From positions 1 through 8,344 of the forward strand of contig JAUVQR010000049.1 in assembly GCA_030598065.1 (NCBI GenBank): 8,344 bases of DNA, given 5' to 3'. The translations under genes were made by a program, and so were the position numbers. Each line of letters starts with the position of its first letter. Positions within the stretch are counted from its first letter, which is position 1. The stretch is from Planctomycetota bacterium. GTDB taxonomy: Bacteria; Planctomycetota; Brocadiia; Brocadiales; Bathyanammoxibiaceae. Of the stretch, positions 6,089 to 8,344 are shown in pieces. Under the pieces are notes generated by a model. That model saw only the letters and a list, made by a program, of their open reading frames with translations, searched no databases and had not been told where the DNA came from.

Positions 6089-6526
6089 CTACTCCTCTTC
6101 CCCTTCATCTTCCTCTCCCTCATCCACGTACTCCTCTTCTTCAATCTCTTCAATCTCTTCGCCTTCGCCGACCTCTTCGGCCTCCTCCCCCTCTTCCTCT
6201 TCAACACTGGCGGCAATCACCGGCTTTTCTACCAGCACCTGGCTAAGCCGCTTGTCAAAACCCTCGGGGTCAGCCAGATACATGGCTGTTACCAAGACGC
6301 AGACACCTGAGACCAGACAGGCCACTACAAAAAAGGCCCCGGCCATTTTCCCTACAATACTTGAGGTCAATATCCTTCCGGATGCCTCTTGAAGTCCATC
6401 TAGCAAGCCGTCAAGCATATTATCTTCTCCCCATAATTTCATCGGCAAAATGTGCACCAGCATTACTGCTCTGCGTGGTGGTTTCTCTTTTTTATCGCCC
6501 TTCTTACCTTTAGAAATGATACCCAA
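6089..6526 (-). CDS. Single-span membrane protein with long acidic tail
   Basis: Up to 145 residues. One transmembrane helix lies around residues 60-84 (Met-Ala-Gly-Ala-Phe-Phe-Val-Val-Ala...). A short linker follows, and then a C-terminal tail of about 37 residues that is almost all Glu/Asp/Gly (about 109-145). Function unknown; such tails can bind cations or basic protein partners. The start is uncertain. TTG at 6526 has an AAAGGG-like site 7 bases upstream and gives a Lys-rich N-terminus. ATG at 6418 (residue 37) has the stronger site GGGGAG 8 bases upstream and gives a 109-residue protein beginning Met-Leu-Asp-Gly-Leu-Leu. The Lys-rich segment would balance the acidic tail across the membrane, which mildly favours the long form. 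It is the first gene after the promoter at 6618-6646 and may lead the operon containing the 48-residue protein, TPR and coiled-coil lipoprotein genes. Confidence 0.72.
   Translation of the reverse strand: MGIISKGKKGDKKEKPPRRAVMLVHILPMKLWGEDNMLDGLLDGLQEASGRILTSSIVGKMAGAFFVVACLVSGVCVLVTAMYLADPEGFDKRLSQVLVEKPVIAASVEEEEGEEAEEVGEGEEIEEIEEEEYVDEGEEDEGEEE
6427..6432 (-). promoter_or_regulatory. Strong internal ribosome binding site in the acidic-tail gene
   Basis: GGGGAG on the minus strand, 8 bases before the in-frame ATG at 6418. It may mark the true start or allow a second, shorter product lacking the Lys-rich N-terminus. Confidence 0.55.
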
Positions 6527-6781
6527 AATTGAACCCTTTAATTATTCCTAAAGTAAACTCTTACAGGCTAATAACAGGCACTCATTTATGCAAAATAACT
6601 AGTAAAAAGGTCTTAGAAAAGTAACATCCTGCGGGGCCGTTGTCAAGGAGTTAAAACGGTGAAGACCATGGGCCTTTTAGGGGGCCGAGAGGCACAGATA
6701 CTGACAATTCCGAGGGGCATTTTGGTGGCTTCCCCCTATCAGACCGTGCAAGAAGGATTTAAGCCCGGGGAGGTGAAGTCT
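6527..6781. other. Intergenic region between the transporter and the acidic-tail gene
   Basis: 255 bases with no convincing gene. It holds the promoter at 6618-6646, an A+T-rich leader of about 85 bases before the TTG at 6526 (with GCCTGT repeated directly on the minus strand), and a G+C-richer segment at 6660-6781 just after the transporter stop. That segment has only short imperfect hairpins such as AGGGG/CCCCT without a T-run, so I do not call a terminator. A plus-strand frame starts at GTG 6659 but continues antisense through the transporter gene. Confidence 0.6.
6618..6646 (-). promoter_or_regulatory. Promoter for the acidic-tail/TPR gene run
   Basis: On the minus strand, TTGACA (6646-6641), a 17-base spacer ending in TGT, then TACTTT (6623-6618). 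The extended TGn compensates for the imperfect -10. The start would fall near 6611, leaving a leader of about 85 bases to the TTG at 6526. The -35 is again within TCCTTGACAA. Confidence 0.65.
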
Positions 6782-8197
6782 TTACTGATAGAAGTCGAAG
6801 AAGAACAGCTCAAAAGCCAGACCCATTATACAGCAGGCCACCATTGTAGTTGTACCGGCCTTCAGCCATACCCGCATGGTAATGGGATACTTGGTCCTCT
6901 CGCTCACAGAGACCGTGACCACGTTGGCGGTAGAGCCTATAGGAGTACCGTTTCCTCCAAAGCCCACCCCCATCGCAAGCGCCCACCAGAGAGGCATTAC
7001 GTTAATACCCTCCGTCTCCAGGTGCTGAATTATGGGTACCATGGCAATGGTAAACGGGATGTTGTCCACAATCGCCGAGCTTATCGCCGCAACCCAGAAC
7101 AACAAGGCGCACGTAAACATCGGGTTTGTATGGGCGTAAGAGGCAATCGTGTCCCCGACTGACGCCAGAACGCCGGCCTTTTCAATACCGCCGACACACA
7201 CAAAGAGGGCGATAAAGAACAAGAGTACGCTCCAGTGGACCTCTCTTAGCGCTTCATCCGGGTCGGGCTGCACCCATAACATGGCGATGGCCAGACCGAG
7301 CATGGCAATACTCGACGGAAACAGGCCGAGCTTCCCCTGTAAAAAGAAGAGGCCTATGACAATACCCAGGGCTACCAAAACCTTTTTCAGCGTGGCCATG
7401 TCGGTAATGGCCTCGTTTTCGTTCATCTTTAGCAGTCCTTCAATATTCTTAGGCTTTTCCGACAGTTCCTTCCATAATACCAACCTGAGCACACCCAGAC
7501 ATACAATCCAGGATATAAGTACAGGAGGGCCAAGGTGTATGATAAAAGAATTGAAGCTCAGTCCGGTAACAGACCCGATAATCATGTTCGGCGGGTCACC
7601 GACCAGCGTGGCCACGCCACCAACGTCCGACAGCAAGGCCTCGGATAACAGGATGGGAATCGGGTTGACGCCCAATATCTCACATATGGCAACGGTTACC
7701 GGGGCTATAACCACCACGGTGGTAACGTTGTCAATCGCCATTGACACCACTGTGGTAACTATACCGAGCAGCACCGTCAACTTCCACGGGTCACCCTTGG
7801 TCTTTTTTGCAGTAATGATGGCCAGATATTCAAAGAAGCCCGTCTTCTGAAGCATACCCACTATTACCATCATGGCAAAGAGCAGGCCTATCGTGTACCA
7901 GTCTATGGCCGCCACTGCGTCGGTCTGGGAATAAAAGCCCAGCCAGTGCCCGGCCATTCCCATAACAACGGCCCCACAGATGCCGGCTGTCGTGCGATGG
8001 ATTTTTTCGGACAGGATGGCAATGTAGGTGACGGCAAAAATAGATACGGCCACAAGTATTGGTAACGGGACCTTCTCAATGGATTCGAATTTCAGGGCCA
8101 GGACGTAACCGAGACCGGCGGCCACAACTATCATAAGGCAATAGCCTGCCAGCGTTAACGGAGATTGGCCCAAAAGGCCGCGTTGAGAGGTCTGCAT
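6782..8197 (-). CDS. ArsB/NhaD-superfamily ion transporter
   Basis: A 471-residue inner-membrane protein with about 11-12 hydrophobic segments, of the ion transporter superfamily that contains ArsB, NhaD, CitM and the P protein. Characteristic pieces are Ser-Glu-Lys-Ile-His-Arg-Thr at 63-69, Ile-Asp156-Asn157 at 155-157, Ser-Asp-Val-Gly-Gly-x-Ala-Thr-Leu-x-Gly-Asp-Pro-Pro-Asn at 190-204, Val-Asp378-Asn379-Ile-Pro at 377-381, and Gly-Asn-Gly-Thr-Pro-Ile-Gly-Ser-Thr-Ala-Asn at 415-425. These form the paired, inverted halves of the fold, and both Asp-Asn motifs are intact. The closest match by eye is the P-protein/NhaD-like branch rather than classical ArsB, and no arsenic genes are nearby. Na+/H+ exchange or transport of a small anion are both possible. 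The ATG at 8197 has AAGGT 9 bases upstream and its own promoter 58-86 bases upstream, so it is probably monocistronic or the last gene before the next promoter. Confidence 0.9.
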   Translation of the reverse strand: MQTSQRGLLGQSPLTLAGYCLMIVVAAGLGYVLALKFESIEKVPLPILVAVSIFAVTYIAILSEKIHRTTAGICGAVVMGMAGHWLGFYSQTDAVAAIDWYTIGLLFAMMVIVGMLQKTGFFEYLAIITAKKTKGDPWKLTVLLGIVTTVVSMAIDNVTTVVVIAPVTVAICEILGVNPIPILLSEALLSDVGGVATLVGDPPNMIIGSVTGLSFNSFIIHLGPPVLISWIVCLGVLRLVLWKELSEKPKNIEGLLKMNENEAITDMATLKKVLVALGIVIGLFFLQGKLGLFPSSIAMLGLAIAMLWVQPDPDEALREVHWSVLLFFIALFVCVGGIEKAGVLASVGDTIASYAHTNPMFTCALLFWVAAISSAIVDNIPFTIAMVPIIQHLETEGINVMPLWWALAMGVGFGGNGTPIGSTANVVTVSVSERTKYPITMRVWLKAGTTTMVACCIMGLAFELFFFDFYQ

Positions 8198-8254
8198 TTT
8201 CTCTACCTTAAGAAATCTGCAACAATGAAGTTATTTCCACAAACAGGAGCGAAA

Positions 8255-8283
8255 AGAATAACATCAAAAGATAATTTTGTCAA
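8255..8283 (-). promoter_or_regulatory. Promoter for the ion transporter gene
   Basis: On the minus strand, TTGACA (8283-8278), a 17-base spacer ending in TGT, then TATTCT (8260-8255). This is the best of the three related promoters in the window: perfect -35, extended TGn and a good -10. Transcription would start near 8248, giving a leader of about 50 bases. Confidence 0.75.
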
Positions 8284-8292
8284 GGAAATATG

Positions 8293-8341
8293 ACAACCCC
8301 AGGCGGCGGCAAACCATACAAAACAGGGATTGCGGGGTTGT
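8293..8341. repeat. Inverted repeat upstream of the transporter promoter
   Basis: ACAACCCC (8293-8300) is a perfect 8-base complement of GGGGTTGT (8334-8341). An inner GCAA (8309-8312) also pairs with TTGC (8330-8333), leaving an 8-base bulge on one side and a 17-base loop. It lies about 10 bases upstream of the transporter -35, at the window edge. It could be a terminator of a gene outside the window or an operator; there is no T-run to decide. Confidence 0.45.
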
Positions 8342-8344
8342 AAG

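Noticed and set aside
6659..7162. Plus-strand frame of 167 codons from GTG 6659, preceded by AAGGAG at 8 bases.
   Set aside because: About three quarters runs antisense through the well-supported transporter gene and has no recognisable domain. The AAGGAG is part of the reverse complement of the shared TCCTTGACAA -35 motif, so it is explained otherwise. Only the first 40 codons lie outside the transporter.
8293..8341. Possible CRISPR repeat unit at the window end.
   Set aside because: Only one copy is present and nothing repeats with regular spacing in the visible sequence.

Overview
The window looks like chromosomal DNA of a Gram-negative (diderm) bacterium of roughly balanced base composition. 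The support is two lipoprotein signal peptides, one Sec signal peptide, three sigma70-type promoters and frequent ATA and AGG/AGA codons. That codon style occurs in Nitrospirota, some Deltaproteobacteria and anammox-type Planctomycetota, but no marker gene fixes the lineage. There are no tRNA, rRNA, CRISPR or insertion-sequence signals.

Layout. (1) At 1-1313, minus strand, a small Myb/SANT-like helix-turn-helix protein is followed by an exported protein ending in two SHOCT-type modules. The two overlap by 4 bases and share a promoter near 1344-1372. (2) At 1481-2757, plus strand and divergent from the first pair, a CDP-alcohol phosphatidyltransferase overlaps an HAD-IB phosphatase by ATGA. 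They could carry out the two last steps of phosphatidylglycerol synthesis, or an equivalent synthase/phosphatase pair. (3) From 6526 down to 2776, minus strand, a run of envelope genes may form one operon: an acidic-tailed single-span membrane protein, a 48-residue single-span membrane protein, a protein of about 20 TPRs, and a coiled-coil lipoprotein with a proline/lysine-rich tail. The last two overlap by ATGA. (4) At 6782-8197, minus strand, lies an ArsB/NhaD-superfamily ion transporter with its own promoter. The window ends with a long inverted repeat.

The strongest observation is that the TPR gene is broken by one in-frame TAA. An ATG at 5732 opens a good lipoprotein signal peptide (lipobox Cys21). 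After codon 33 comes TAA, and the same frame then continues directly into the first TPR and about 750 more residues. A gene call starting at the GTG at 5561 therefore loses the export signal. A recent nonsense mutation, a base error and recoding are all possible. The second pattern is that the three intergenic regions upstream of minus-strand genes carry the same promoter design: an extended -35 TCCTTGACAA, then TGT placed just before a -10 element, at a fixed spacing.
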